A stretch of DNA of 64,000 bases from Pseudomonadota bacterium (GTDB taxonomy: Bacteria; Pseudomonadota; Alphaproteobacteria; Sphingomonadales; Govanellaceae), in the NCBI GenBank assembly GCA_003577275.1, contig QEVO01000001.1, positions 868,001-932,000 on the forward strand, written 5' to 3'. This document shows positions 34,949-43,845 of the stretch, one piece after another. Both the position numbers and the translations under genes were made by a program. Below the pieces are notes generated by a model. The model did no database searches. It was not told the origin of the DNA and worked only from the letters and a program-made list of their open reading frames with translations. How positions within the stretch are numbered: the first letter of the stretch is position 1; each line of letters opens with the position of its first letter.

Positions 34949-35771
34949 AGGCCAGGCGTTCGAACAAGTGAACGTCCTGCTCGTTTTTCAGGAGCGCGCC
35001 GTGCAGCGGCGGAATGAGCTTCTTCGGGTCGCGCTCGCGTAACACTTCCACCGGCAAGGTTTCATTCATCAGGAGCTTCAGCCAGTCGAGAAGCTCCGAG
35101 GTGGAGGGCTTTTTCTTCAAGCCCGGCACCTCGCGCACGTCATAAAACAAGGTCAAGGCCTCACGCACCAATTCCTTGTGGATGCCGGGGTAGTGGACCT
35201 CGATGATCTCCTTCATGGTCTCCTTGTCGGGAAACTTGATGTAGTGGAAGAAGCAACGGCGCAGGAAGGCATCCGGTAGCTCTTTTTCGTTGTTGGAGGT
35301 GATGATCACCAGCGGCCGCGCCTGGGCTTTTACCGTTTCACCGGTCTCATAGACGAAGAACTCCATGCGGTCGAGTTCCTGCAATAGGTCGTTGGGGAAC
35401 TCGATGTCGGCCTTGTCGATCTCGTCGATCAGCAGAATGGGCGTCGCCTCGGTGGTGAACGCCTCCCACAGCTTGCCTTTTTTGATGTAATTCCTGATGT
35501 CATGCACCCGTTCGTCGCCCAGTTGCGAATCGCGCAGGCGGGAGACGGCGTCATACTCATAAAGCCCCTGCTGCGCCTTGGTGGTCGACTTGATATGCCA
35601 TTCGAGGAGCGGCCGGCCCAAAGCCTTCGCCACCTCCGCCGCCAGCACCGTCTTGCCGGTGCCGGGCTCGCCCTTGATCAGGAGGGGGCGTTCCAGGGTC
35701 AACGCGGCGTTGACCGCAATCATCAGGTCTTCGGTGGCCACATAAGTATCGGTGCCGGTAAACTTTTGCAT
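34926..35771 (-). CDS. MoxR-family AAA+ ATPase
   Basis: This 281-residue AAA+ protein has Walker A in LIKGEPGTGKTVLAAEVAKAL (about 34-53) and Walker B in ILLIDEIDKADIEFPNDLLQ (about 112-130), followed by MoxR-type sensor regions (ITSNNEKELPDAFLRRC). MoxR ATPases act as chaperones, typically with a VWA protein. The likely partner is the CoxE-like gene at 32053-33231, here separated by two inserted genes, one on the opposite strand. Confidence 0.9.
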   Translation of the reverse strand: MQKFTGTDTYVATEDLMIAVNAALTLERPLLIKGEPGTGKTVLAAEVAKALGRPLLEWHIKSTTKAQQGLYEYDAVSRLRDSQLGDERVHDIRNYIKKGKLWEAFTTEATPILLIDEIDKADIEFPNDLLQELDRMEFFVYETGETVKAQARPLVIITSNNEKELPDAFLRRCFFHYIKFPDKETMKEIIEVHYPGIHKELVREALTLFYDVREVPGLKKKPSTSELLDWLKLLMNETLPVEVLRERDPKKLIPPLHGALLKNEQDVHLFERLAFMSRRQS

Positions 35772-35830
35772 GACTCATACTTCCGTTTGAGAACGGCCCC
35801 TAAAATAAACGTTTGAAGGGCGGGATCAAT

Positions 35831-35861
35831 CCCTACTCGAAGCGGGCCCTACTCAAAGCGG
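35831..35861. repeat. Short tandem duplication at the end of the DUF4153 gene
   Basis: Two 15-bp copies of CCCTACTCgAAGCGG / CCCTACTCaAAGCGG, 16 bp apart, differ at one base. The inner copy contains the stop codon and last residues of the gene at 35849, so the final RFE-stop is duplicated just downstream. Confidence 0.6.
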
Positions 35862-37585
35862 ATATCGCCGATTTGCAGGTCGTTGCTTTCCGGCGGCAGG
35901 CTTTGGAGCTTGCCGTCCTTCAAGGCCGGGCGCAGCGCCGCGGGCGTCACCGCTTTGCTGGCGACCAGGGTGCGGATCATGTGCCATTGGCCCTCCTGCT
36001 GGCTAAGGACATTGACCACGGCGTAGGCATTCCACACCGCCACCTCGTTAACGCCGTCGCCGGTCAAGTCCAAGACGATGGCGGCGCAACGCTCCTTGCC
36101 GTGCCAGTAATGGGCGCACATCTCTGCCGTACCGGGGGCATCGCGGGAGAAGGCGGCCAGGGCGGCCTCGGTCACCGAGGCGCCGGCGGGATAAATGTCC
36201 AGATCGCCCAGCGTTAAAGCCTTCGCCGCTGTCGCCTCCATCTCGGTGGCGCCATAGGCTTTCTGGTACCAAGCGTTGCGGTCTTTCATGGCCTGAAGGT
36301 CAGCCAACGCCTTCTTGGCGTCGGGGCGGGCGGCAAACTCCGGGTTGGCCGCCAATTTATCTAAAGCCGCCTGGCCCGGCTTACCCAAATTGAACTTCAA
36401 GACGCCTAACGTCTTTATATTGGCCGGCGCGCCGGCTTCCAGGCGGGCCTTCTGGTTGGCCGCCGTCAGATGAAAGGCGTCCAGCGGCGGAATGTGCATC
36501 AGCACCGCCACCGCCAGCGCCAGCCGCCACAAATAGGGATTGGCGCGCGTCACGCCGGCCGTCCAGTCGGCTGTGACGCGCAAAGCGGCCACGGCGTAGG
36601 CGAGCGCCATCACCATGCCCACCCCGGCCAGCGCGAAGCCGTAGACGCGCTCCACGGTCAGTCCTTCGCCGGCGTAGCGCAGCCACAGGGTATAAAGCCC
36701 CAAGCCCGCGTAGATGGGGAGTACGATGAGGAGTCCCCGCACCAGCTTTTTCTGCCACGGCGACGGGGCGGTCTCAGGAGTGCCATCGGCAACGACGCCG
36801 TTGATGAACAGAATCGACAGCAGGAGCACCCAGATCAGGATCTCGGCGTCCGCCCCGGTGCGAATGAGGGCGGACAGCCCCTGCACGCCAAGGGCGATGA
36901 GGAACAGCACGCCCATGACGGTCAGCGCCACGGCGAACACCCGCAGCGCAGCGGTGGACAGCCGCCGGATGGCGAGGGTGACGCCGCTGATGATGCGCAT
37001 GATGGCCAGTCCCAGACCGAAGGCCGCGCCGCCGAAACACCAGCCGAATATGTCCTTCTGAAAGAGCTTGGCGAAGAACTCGACCTCGATCATCTGAAAG
37101 AGCGCGCCCCACAGGAACAAGATCAGCCACAGGACGCCGACAAAGAGCGCCGACTCCGCCACATTGACCAGGATATCAAAGGCGCGATTGAACCGCCGGG
37201 CGTAACGGGTGGCGGGATCTCCCGCCGGCTCGCCGACCCGGGCAGCCAGGGTTAATCCCACCAGATAAACGGTGACAAAGAGACCCGGAGAGGCGGGCAG
37301 GGTATCCTTAAAGTGTCCCACCACGCTGCTGAAGGCAAAGGCCAGAACCCCTGCGCCCACGGCGAACAAGACGGTGGCCGGAAGCGTTCGCCGCCATTGC
37401 CCAGGCGCGGCCGTGACCAGCAGAAAGGCGGGAGCGGCAAAACAGATGAGAACCAGCGCATCCCTGACCGGTCTGGCGATAGCGTCGCCATGCTCGATGA
37501 GGACATAAAGGATCAAGCCCTGGAGAAAGCCGATGAACGGCAGCGTCCAATCCGACTTGAGGCGATCCACCCACTGCATGGCCAA
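35849..37585 (-). CDS. DUF4153 multi-pass membrane protein
   Basis: This 578-residue protein has about ten or more hydrophobic helices in the first 350 residues, then a soluble C-terminal part of about 220 residues beginning near LHLTAANQKARLEAG-like sequence. The layout matches DUF4153 proteins, large inner-membrane proteins of unknown function. The soluble part includes a segment with DLTGDGVNEVAVW, reminiscent of a Ca-binding FG-GAP-like loop. It lies between the MoxR gene and the broken amidase gene on the same strand. Confidence 0.7.
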   Translation of the reverse strand: MAMQWVDRLKSDWTLPFIGFLQGLILYVLIEHGDAIARPVRDALVLICFAAPAFLLVTAAPGQWRRTLPATVLFAVGAGVLAFAFSSVVGHFKDTLPASPGLFVTVYLVGLTLAARVGEPAGDPATRYARRFNRAFDILVNVAESALFVGVLWLILFLWGALFQMIEVEFFAKLFQKDIFGWCFGGAAFGLGLAIMRIISGVTLAIRRLSTAALRVFAVALTVMGVLFLIALGVQGLSALIRTGADAEILIWVLLLSILFINGVVADGTPETAPSPWQKKLVRGLLIVLPIYAGLGLYTLWLRYAGEGLTVERVYGFALAGVGMVMALAYAVAALRVTADWTAGVTRANPYLWRLALAVAVLMHIPPLDAFHLTAANQKARLEAGAPANIKTLGVLKFNLGKPGQAALDKLAANPEFAARPDAKKALADLQAMKDRNAWYQKAYGATEMEATAAKALTLGDLDIYPAGASVTEAALAAFSRDAPGTAEMCAHYWHGKERCAAIVLDLTGDGVNEVAVWNAYAVVNVLSQQEGQWHMIRTLVASKAVTPAALRPALKDGKLQSLPPESNDLQIGDIRFE

Positions 37586-37606
37586 ACTCCTATGGCGGAA
37601 TGGCCC

Positions 37607-39065
37607 TTAAACTACACTGGGTTGGGAAAGGCTAAAAGGAAATGTCGGCCGGCGATGATGCCATGGCGCGGCGCGCTCGATCTGGCCGGCCAGTTGGAAC
37701 AACGTATCCTCACGCCCCAGATCGGCGATGAACTGCACGCCGATGGGCAGGTTATCAGCGCTTATGGCCAAGGGCAGCGAGATGGCCGGCGCGCCGGTGA
37801 CATTGCATAGCGGCGTGAACGGCGTGCCGGCAAACAGCTTGTGCGTCCAATCCAGGGCGGAAAGCCCCGCCTCATCGGCATTATAAATGCCCAAGCGATG
37901 GGGCGGCTGCGGCAGGGTGGGGGTGATGAGCACGGTCAAAGCGGGCGAAAAACGCACCCACCGCGCGCGACACTGTATTGCCCACCGCCAGCGCCGCCAG
38001 AAGATCGGACGCCGACAGCGCGCGGCCATAGGCATGACAGGCAAGCGTTGTCGCTTCAAGGAAATTGGGCGAGATGGGGCGGCCGGTGGCGGCGCTCAAG
38101 CTCTTCACCCAGGGCGCGATGTTGGCGCACCAGATGCGGGCATTGGCTTCCACAAAAGCACCCCACGAGACGCCGAGTTCAGGCCGCGCCTCCTCCACCT
38201 GATGGCCAAGCTCGGCGCATAGGGTAGCTGCCGCCTTTGCTGCTTGTGCGCATTCAGGCGCAGTCGCCGCTTCGTTCCACGGCCGGGTAGCGACGGCGAT
38301 GCGTAACGGTTTGGGATCCTGCGCCATCTCCTCTAGATACGGCCGAACTGGTCGGGCCAAGGGGGAGGGATCGCCGGGCTCCGCGCCAGCCGTGGCGTCG
38401 AGCATGGCGGCGCTGTCCCGCAACGAACGACTGACCACATGGCTGCAGCTGAGGCCGTTTAAATATTCGCCGGCGTCGGGGGCCGAGCTGATGCGCCCCC
38501 GGCTTGGCTTTAAACCCACCAGGCTGCAACACGCGGCCGGAATACGGATCGAACCGCCGCCGTCGTTGGCCTCGGCGATGGGAACCATGCCGGCGGCCAC
38601 CGCCGCCGCCGCGCCGCCGCTCGATCCGCCGGCGGAATGGGCGACGTTCCACGGATTGCGGGTCAGGCCATGGAGGCGGTTTTCGGTCGTTATGTTAAAA
38701 GCCATCTCCGGGCTGGCGGCGCGGCCGATGATCCGCAGGCCGGCGGCGTGGATGCGGCGGGCCAGCGCGCTGTCATGGTCCGAGATGACACCGGCGCCAA
38801 GCCGGCTGCCGCTTTCGTGGCGAACTCCGTTGACCGAGGCGCCGACATCCTTAAGGAGAAAAGGAACGCCTAGAAACGGCGCACCAGGGGCGGCATCGCC
38901 GCCGATCGGCGGCTCGAAGGTTTCGATCACGGCGTTGAGGGCCGGGTTGAAGGCGGCGATGGCCGCCAGGGCGGCATCCAGGATTTCCGCCGTTGACGCC
39001 TCTTGCTTCCTTACCAACTCGGCAAGGCCCAAGCCGTCGTATTGGGCATAGTCGTGGATGTTCAT
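37607..39065 (-). pseudogene. Amidase gene interrupted by a single-base frameshift
   Basis: The N-terminal frame (39065 down to 37881) carries the amidase-signature catalytic residues: Lys in FLLKDVG, cis-Ser in HSAGGSSGG and nucleophile Ser in GGGSIRIPA. After AVGAFFARFD it derails into RAHHPHP and stops. The expected continuation, VLITPTLPQPPHRLG through FTPLCNVTGAPAISLPLA to the C-terminus, is in the next frame, ending at 37607. Removing one G of the plus-strand GG at 37934-37935 restores a full-length reading of about 485 residues. It is a recent pseudogene, a sequencing error or, less likely, a programmed shift. The substrate of the parent enzyme is unknown. Confidence 0.88.
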
Positions 39066-39168
39066 GGCCTCTCCTCAACCGCCACCATGGAAGGAGGGAG
39101 ACGAAATGACAACCGGTCGTGATGGGTCGGCAAGCGCAGAAAATTGGGTAGGCGTGCAGTTTGGCAGT

Positions 39169-40860
39169 TCAATTACCCAAATACGTCGCCAATTCGGCGG
39201 CGAGACGGGGCATCAGCGTCGCCCAGGGATCGTCCACCGGGCCGACCAGCAGCCGGCCCTTGGAGAAGAACGGCGGCCGGTCGGGATTGCCGAAGCACCA
39301 CCACGGCCGCACCGGCAGCAGCCACCAGGTGGGCGTGCCGACGGCGAACGAGAACATGCCCGGCGCGCTGGCCGGGCCGATGGCCAGGTCCACCGCCTTC
39401 GACAACGCGGAGACGGCTTCGAGGTCGCCTTTTAAATCGGTATCGTCCCAATGATGGATGGTGACGCCCAATTTCTCCTTAACCAGCGCCCGCTCGGCGG
39501 CGGTATCGCCGTATTGCAGGTTGATGAAGTCGGCGTTGGGGGCGGCCTTGAACACCGGCTCCCAGGCCTCGATGGGGGCGTATTGCTTCTTGCGGATGCC
39601 GGCTTGCAGGCCGCTGCGCCAGTAGATGCCGATCTTCGGCCGGTCGCCTAAGCTTGCCAACCGCTGACGCCATTTGTTCAATAGCGCCGGGTCGGGAACC
39701 AGGAAGCCGTCGGGATAATCGGGCAGATCGGCCACCGTATGCCAGCGGTAAAGCGGCACGCTGCCGCATTCGATGTAAAGATCGGCCGGAACCTTCTCGC
39801 CGCCGTTCAATCCTTGCAGGGTGGGCATGCTGCGGTAGCGGTAGGCGTCATGGAAGCCGTCTACGTAGGCGCCGGCGCGGCAGCCGGGGAACGAGCGCTC
39901 GAAAAGCCCCACCAGCCGGCGGTCGCAGCCGATGGCGAGCCCCGCCGTCTCTTTTATCAGTTGGGGATAGCTAAGCGCGAACAGGATTTCGTCGCCCAAG
40001 CCCTGCTCGGGGCAGACCATCAGATATTTGCCATCCAGGGGGCCGCCGTCCCAGCGCGGCAGGCCATGGGTATAAAAGAGCGAGCCCTTGCGGCGCGGAT
40101 CCTGCCGCCATTCGTATTCGCGCCAACCTTCGGCAAGCTGCCCCAGCGCCAGATGGGAGGTGGCGAGGCCCATGTGGGCATGGGCAATGTCGGGGCTGAC
40201 GGCAACCGCCTCGCGGCCGAACCGCAACGCCTCCTCATACTCCCCCGACTGCTCGAAGGCGATCGAGATGTTGTTGAGGATGTTGTAGGACTTGGGCGCC
40301 AGCCGATAGGCTTCGGAATAAAACGGGATGGCGTCCTTGTAGCCGTCGCGGGCGGCGACGCAGCTGCCGAGCGTATTCCACAGCGCGGGGTTTTCCGGAA
40401 ACAGCGGGATCACATCTTTTAGGAAAACGATGGCGTCGTCATATTTATCCTGTTTTTCCAGGGCGCTGGCTATGTTGTTGTAGCCCATGGGATCATTGGG
40501 CCGGAGGTCTACATAGATGCGGAACAACTTCTCCATGACCTCGTGCATCTCCAATTCAATGGAGAGATTGCCCAGCACGGAGATGACGTCAGGCTTCGGC
40601 CCGTGGATGGCCAGCGCCCGCTCCAGCACTTCCAGCGCCTTGGCGCGCACGCCCAGGCGCGCCATGACATCCGCCGTCGCCACCAGAAGATCGAAATCTT
40701 CCGGATTCATGTTCCATGCCTCGACGATGTATTTCGCCGCTTCGGCGTCGTTCCCCTCTTTGAGAAATTTTTGACCTTTTGTCAGGAGTTGCTTGAGCTT
40801 GCGTGCTTTACCGTACGTCAATTTTTCGGTTTTCTGAGCGGCAACGGCTGGTCTGGCCAT
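39169..40860 (-). CDS. TPR-glycosyltransferase protein, likely flagellin modification
   Basis: A 563-residue protein. About seven TPR units fill residues 15 to about 260 (for example PMGYNNIASALEKQDKYDDAI). A GT-B-like domain follows (about 300-563), with GIYWRSGLQ and a C-terminal DLAIGPASAPGMFSFAVG that resembles the donor-binding part of heptosyltransferase-type GT9 enzymes. It is divergent from flbT-flaF and next to flagellin, so a role in flagellin glycosylation is likely but inferred from context. The ATG at 40860 is used; a TTG at 40905 is an alternative. Confidence 0.75.
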   Translation of the reverse strand: MARPAVAAQKTEKLTYGKARKLKQLLTKGQKFLKEGNDAEAAKYIVEAWNMNPEDFDLLVATADVMARLGVRAKALEVLERALAIHGPKPDVISVLGNLSIELEMHEVMEKLFRIYVDLRPNDPMGYNNIASALEKQDKYDDAIVFLKDVIPLFPENPALWNTLGSCVAARDGYKDAIPFYSEAYRLAPKSYNILNNISIAFEQSGEYEEALRFGREAVAVSPDIAHAHMGLATSHLALGQLAEGWREYEWRQDPRRKGSLFYTHGLPRWDGGPLDGKYLMVCPEQGLGDEILFALSYPQLIKETAGLAIGCDRRLVGLFERSFPGCRAGAYVDGFHDAYRYRSMPTLQGLNGGEKVPADLYIECGSVPLYRWHTVADLPDYPDGFLVPDPALLNKWRQRLASLGDRPKIGIYWRSGLQAGIRKKQYAPIEAWEPVFKAAPNADFINLQYGDTAAERALVKEKLGVTIHHWDDTDLKGDLEAVSALSKAVDLAIGPASAPGMFSFAVGTPTWWLLPVRPWWCFGNPDRPPFFSKGRLLVGPVDDPWATLMPRLAAELATYLGN

Positions 40861-41067
40861 GGTGATCTTGCCCACATTGCTAAGGTTTAGCCTTTGGGTG
40901 ATCAAAGCATTTTCATGGTTAAGAAAGGCTAAACTTTCTCTGCCTAAGTTCGTTGCGACAAGCGAAAGTTTTAGGTTTTGTTTAGGCCTTGTTAACTCTG
41001 ACAGGGCAGAATTATCGGCAAGCGGCGGGGGTGTCCCGTCTTTAAGGCTGCCCGAGGATAAAGAGAC

Positions 41068-41493
41068 ATGGCGCTCAAAATCTCCTTGAAACCAGGCGAA
41101 AAATTCGTCGTCAACGGCGCGGTGATCGCCAACGGCGAGCGGCGCGCCAGCGTGGTTATCCAGAACAAGGTTTCGATTTTACGCGAAAAGGACATTCTGC
41201 AAGCCGATGAAGTGGATACGCCGGTCAAGCGCATCTATTTCCCGGTCATGCTGATGTATCTGGATAACGGCGCCAATAAGAAGTACCACGAAGAATTCGT
41301 TCTGCGCATGAGCGAACTGATGAGCGTACTGATCGACCCCCAGGCGTTGGCGCTCTGCGTTGATATCAGCGCCGATGTGATCAGCGGCAATTATTATCGG
41401 GCGCTGATGGCGTGCAAGAAACTCATCCCATTTGAGGAGGAGAGGCTGAACTATGTCCCTCAAGGCCTATCAGAAGGCGCAGACATCCGCTGA
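41068..41493 (+). CDS. flbT: Flagellin synthesis regulator FlbT
   Basis: A 141-residue protein with the FlbT opening LKISLKPGEKFVVNGAVI and a helical C-terminal half. In Caulobacter, FlbT binds flagellin mRNA and limits its translation until the hook is complete. The adjacent flaF overlaps by 41 bp, the standard flbT-flaF pair order. Flagellin follows 780 bp downstream. Upstream AT-rich sequence holds TTAA-N7-TAAA (40919-40933), a weak CtrA-like match. Confidence 0.92.
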   Translation: MALKISLKPGEKFVVNGAVIANGERRASVVIQNKVSILREKDILQADEVDTPVKRIYFPVMLMYLDNGANKKYHEEFVLRMSELMSVLIDPQALALCVDISADVISGNYYRALMACKKLIPFEEERLNYVPQGLSEGADIR

Positions 41494-41848
41494 ATCTCCC
41501 CGTCAGACCGAATATCGCCTGTTTGCGCAAGTGACGGGCGCGCTTATTCGCGCCAAGGAAAGCGGGGTCAAGAACGGCGCCTTTGCCGAGGCGCTGGATT
41601 GGAACCGCCGCATGTGGTCGACCTTTACCACCGATTGCGCCATGGAGGGCAATCAACTGCCCAAGGACTTGCGGGCGCGCATCATTTCCATCGGCTTGTG
41701 GGTTAACCGCTACACCTCGGACGTCATTCGCCAGGATGCGGATATTGACGCTCTGATCGACGTTAACCGCGCCATCATGGAAGGCCTGGCGGCGCGTCCT
41801 GCCGCCGCGTCCGGCGATCCCTCGTCCGGCGTTCAACAGACAATATAG
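41453..41848 (+). CDS. flaF: Flagellin synthesis regulator FlaF
   Basis: This 131-residue helical protein has the FlaF features MSLKAYQKAQTSAESPRQTEYRL at the N-terminus and WNRRMWSTFTTDC in the middle. FlaF promotes flagellin translation or secretion, counteracting FlbT. It overlaps the end of flbT by 41 bp in another frame. The last 20 residues are Ala/Ser-rich and probably disordered. Confidence 0.92.
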   Translation: MSLKAYQKAQTSAESPRQTEYRLFAQVTGALIRAKESGVKNGAFAEALDWNRRMWSTFTTDCAMEGNQLPKDLRARIISIGLWVNRYTSDVIRQDADIDALIDVNRAIMEGLAARPAAASGDPSSGVQQTI

Positions 41849-41861
41849 AAGATATTTTCAT

Positions 41862-42008
41862 CGTCATCGCGAGGCGCAATTAGCGCCGAAGCGATCCAGG
41901 ACGTAAGTTGGACTGCTTCGCCCTTAGCGGCGTGTAGCGCCGCAATTATAAAATTTACGCGCAAAGCGCGCGGGAAGGGGCTCGCAGCGACCATTCCAGA
42001 TCATCCGG
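41862..42008. repeat. Degenerate interspersed repeat downstream of flaF
   Basis: It begins with CGTCATCGCGAGGCGC, continues with GCGAAGCGATCCAGGA-like sequence, and has the inverse counterpart (TGGACTGCTTCGC, later GGGGCTCGCAGCGAC). The pattern is a decayed copy of the common intergenic repeat CGTCATTGCGAGGxGC...GCTTCGC...CTCGCAATGACG found in many bacterial genomes. There is no gene in it. Confidence 0.6.
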
Positions 42009-42051
42009 TTACTGGCAAAAATTATTCCTTTGCATAGGCAAAAAGTTCCCA

Positions 42052-42104
42052 ACTCGGCAAAAATTGCCGGGTCATTCCTGCCCAGCAGGCAATTTTTGCC
42101 GAGT
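42052..42104. promoter_or_regulatory. Double dyad (candidate FlbD enhancer sites) upstream of flagellin 1
   Basis: Perfect 17-bp inverted arms (42052-42068 and 42088-42104) are separated by 19 bp. Each arm also contains a smaller dyad, CGGCA-N5-TGCCG at 42055-42069 and GGCA-N5-TGCC at 42088-42100. A third near copy (GGCA-N5-TTCC) lies at 42038-42050. The sites are 90-140 bp upstream of the sigma-54 promoter at 42194, an enhancer position. FlbD as the binding protein is inferred from Caulobacter. Confidence 0.65.
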
Positions 42105-42193
42105 AAATATGCTTACCGCCCAAGTACTCCCGATGAGGATAAGTTCAGGCGGCGGCGCGCCCCAAATGGTTAATCTCGGGTTTGGAAATTAAC

Positions 42194-42210
42194 TGGCACA
42201 ACCCTTGCTG
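42194..42210 (+). promoter_or_regulatory. Sigma-54 promoter of flagellin 1
   Basis: TGGCAC-N5-TTGCT with exact GG-N10-GC spacing, close to the consensus TGGCACG-N4-TTGCW. It lies 65 bp before the flagellin ATG. Confidence 0.85.
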
Positions 42211-42274
42211 ATAAGGGGGTGGGCAAAACGCCCGTGAGCAAAATGCTCGTAACACTCAAAAGGAGGCCCAAGAA

Positions 42275-43102
42275 ATGGCTTTTTCCGTCAATACCAATCC
42301 AGGCGCTCTCGTTGCCCTGCAAACCCTGAATGCAACGAGCGCAGCTCTAAATAAAACCCAAAGCGCTATCAACACCGGCCTGAAAGTCGCCTCCGCGAAA
42401 GACAACGCGGCGGTGTTCGCCATTGCCCAGAACCTGCGTTCCGATGTGGCGGGCTTGAACTCGGTGAAATCGAGCCTTGATCGCGCCATCAGCACCGCCG
42501 ATGTGGCCCTGGCCGCCGGCGGCGCGGTGTCCGACCTGCTGATCGAAATGAAGGAAAAGGCGGCCTCTGCCGCTGACGCTGGTCTCGATACCGCGAGCCG
42601 CACTGCGCTCAATGACGACTTCAAGCAGCTGCGGGATCAGATCACCACGATCGTCAGCAATGCGTCATTCAACGGCATCAATGCCGTCAAGAACAGCGGC
42701 AACAACATCGTCGCCATCCTGAATGACACGGCTGGTTCGTCCTTGACCATTACGGCGCAGGATCTGAGCCTGACTGGCGCGAACGTCACCCTTACGCCGG
42801 CTGATGTCATTGACACCAAGACCAAGGCGGCGAACGTCGTTACCGCGTTGGAAAACTCGATCTCGAACGTCAACGCCGCGCTGTCGAAGATCGGCGCCGG
42901 CGCCAAGCGTCTTGAGATGCAAAAGGCTTTCGTTACGAAGCTGTCCGACGCCATCGAGACAGGTATCGGCAACCTGGTCGACGCCGATCTCGCCAAGGAA
43001 AGCGCGAAGTTGCAGTCCCTGCAGGTCAAGCAGCAGCTTGGTCTCCAGGCGCTGTCGATCGCCAACCAAGCGCCGGGTGCGGTGCTCGGTCTCTTCCGTT
43101 AA
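42275..43102 (+). CDS. Flagellin (copy 1)
   Basis: This 275-residue flagellin has the conserved N-terminal D0/D1 region (AFSVNTNPGALVALQTLN; SALNKTQSAINTGLKV-like helices) and the C-terminal D1/D0 helices ending LQALSIANQAPGAVLGLFR. Only a short central D2 region is present, giving the short alphaproteobacterial form. It assembles the filament after export. It is expressed from a sigma-54 promoter with upstream enhancer dyads. A second flagellin lies on the opposite strand at 43846, strongly similar at both ends. Confidence 0.95.
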   Translation: MAFSVNTNPGALVALQTLNATSAALNKTQSAINTGLKVASAKDNAAVFAIAQNLRSDVAGLNSVKSSLDRAISTADVALAAGGAVSDLLIEMKEKAASAADAGLDTASRTALNDDFKQLRDQITTIVSNASFNGINAVKNSGNNIVAILNDTAGSSLTITAQDLSLTGANVTLTPADVIDTKTKAANVVTALENSISNVNAALSKIGAGAKRLEMQKAFVTKLSDAIETGIGNLVDADLAKESAKLQSLQVKQQLGLQALSIANQAPGAVLGLFR

Positions 43103-43114
43103 TCAGTTGGGGGT

Positions 43115-43178
43115 GGTGGGGCCGAAATTTCTCGGTCCCACCTAACCAGCTCATGGTCAATCATGCCAGGTGGGACCG
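43115..43178 (+). terminator. Two mutually exclusive hairpins after flagellin 1
   Basis: Hairpin A pairs 43115-43125 with 43132-43142 (11 bp, one G-U, 6-base loop). Hairpin B pairs 43133-43143 with 43168-43178 (11 bp, perfect). Both use 43133-43142, so only one can form at a time. Neither is followed by a T run, so the region could be a processing or attenuation element between flagellin and flaG, or an mRNA-stabilising structure. Confidence 0.55.
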
Positions 43179-43311
43179 GGACCGCAAGAGGCGCGGCCCT
43201 GGTATACGTATATGAAGGAGCAATCCGCCATTGGGTCAGGCGGAATGAACAGGAAGGGAATACACACTCAGCCGACCGTGTTGCGTTCGGTTTTGGAGTA
43301 GGAGCAAACCA

Positions 43312-43707
43312 ATGATTGAGATTGGTGCAAAATTCCCGATAGGCGGTGATTATCCGCCGGTACGCACGGTGACCAGGAAAGACGCTTCGACCGATGCCGT
43401 CGATGACGCCGTGCTCCGGCAAGATGTCGCCGTTACAACTCGTTCAGACAAAGACGAGGCCCTGCCGCTTGTCGATGGCAAGCTGTCGCTGCCCAGGGTG
43501 GCGGAGCTACTCGACCGCTTCGTGCCGCAGGAGCTGCCCAATACGCGCCTGCAAATCGAGCATGACGAGAATACCGGGCTGTTCGTCTATAAGTCAGTCA
43601 ACGCGGAATCAGGAGAAATCGTAAGACAATATCCGGCTGAGGAAATCTTACGGTTCATTTCATTTTATCGGGAGCGCGAAGGCATCCTGGTTGACGACCG
43701 CGTCTGA
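43312..43707 (+). CDS. flaG: FlaG-family flagellar protein
   Basis: This 131-residue protein has a variable N-terminus and a conserved FlaG core in the last 60 residues: LQIEHDENTGLFVYKSVNAESGEIVRQYPAEEILRF-type sequence. FlaG influences filament length and stability in other bacteria. It lies between the two flagellin genes on the strand of copy 1. Its start has an AGGAG about 10 bp upstream. Confidence 0.85.
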   Translation: MIEIGAKFPIGGDYPPVRTVTRKDASTDAVDDAVLRQDVAVTTRSDKDEALPLVDGKLSLPRVAELLDRFVPQELPNTRLQIEHDENTGLFVYKSVNAESGEIVRQYPAEEILRFISFYREREGILVDDRV

Positions 43708-43775
43708 GCGAGACTGAGATTCTCATAGCCGACCGAGGGTCAAGCGACCTTCGGCGTCGTTTGCTGTTTGGAAAA

Positions 43776-43814
43776 AGGGAACCCCGGCGAAAGATCCGCC
43801 GGGGCTTGGCCTTT
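43776..43814. terminator. Hairpin terminator between flaG and flagellin 2
   Basis: A GC-rich 8-bp stem (43782-43789 with 43797-43804), 7-base loop. On the minus strand it is followed by TTCCCTTTTTCC, so it ends flagellin 2; on the plus strand CCTTTTGG follows at some distance, giving weaker termination of flaG. Confidence 0.75.
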
Positions 43815-43845
43815 TGGTAGAATGGGGAACGGATCGCTCTCAGCT

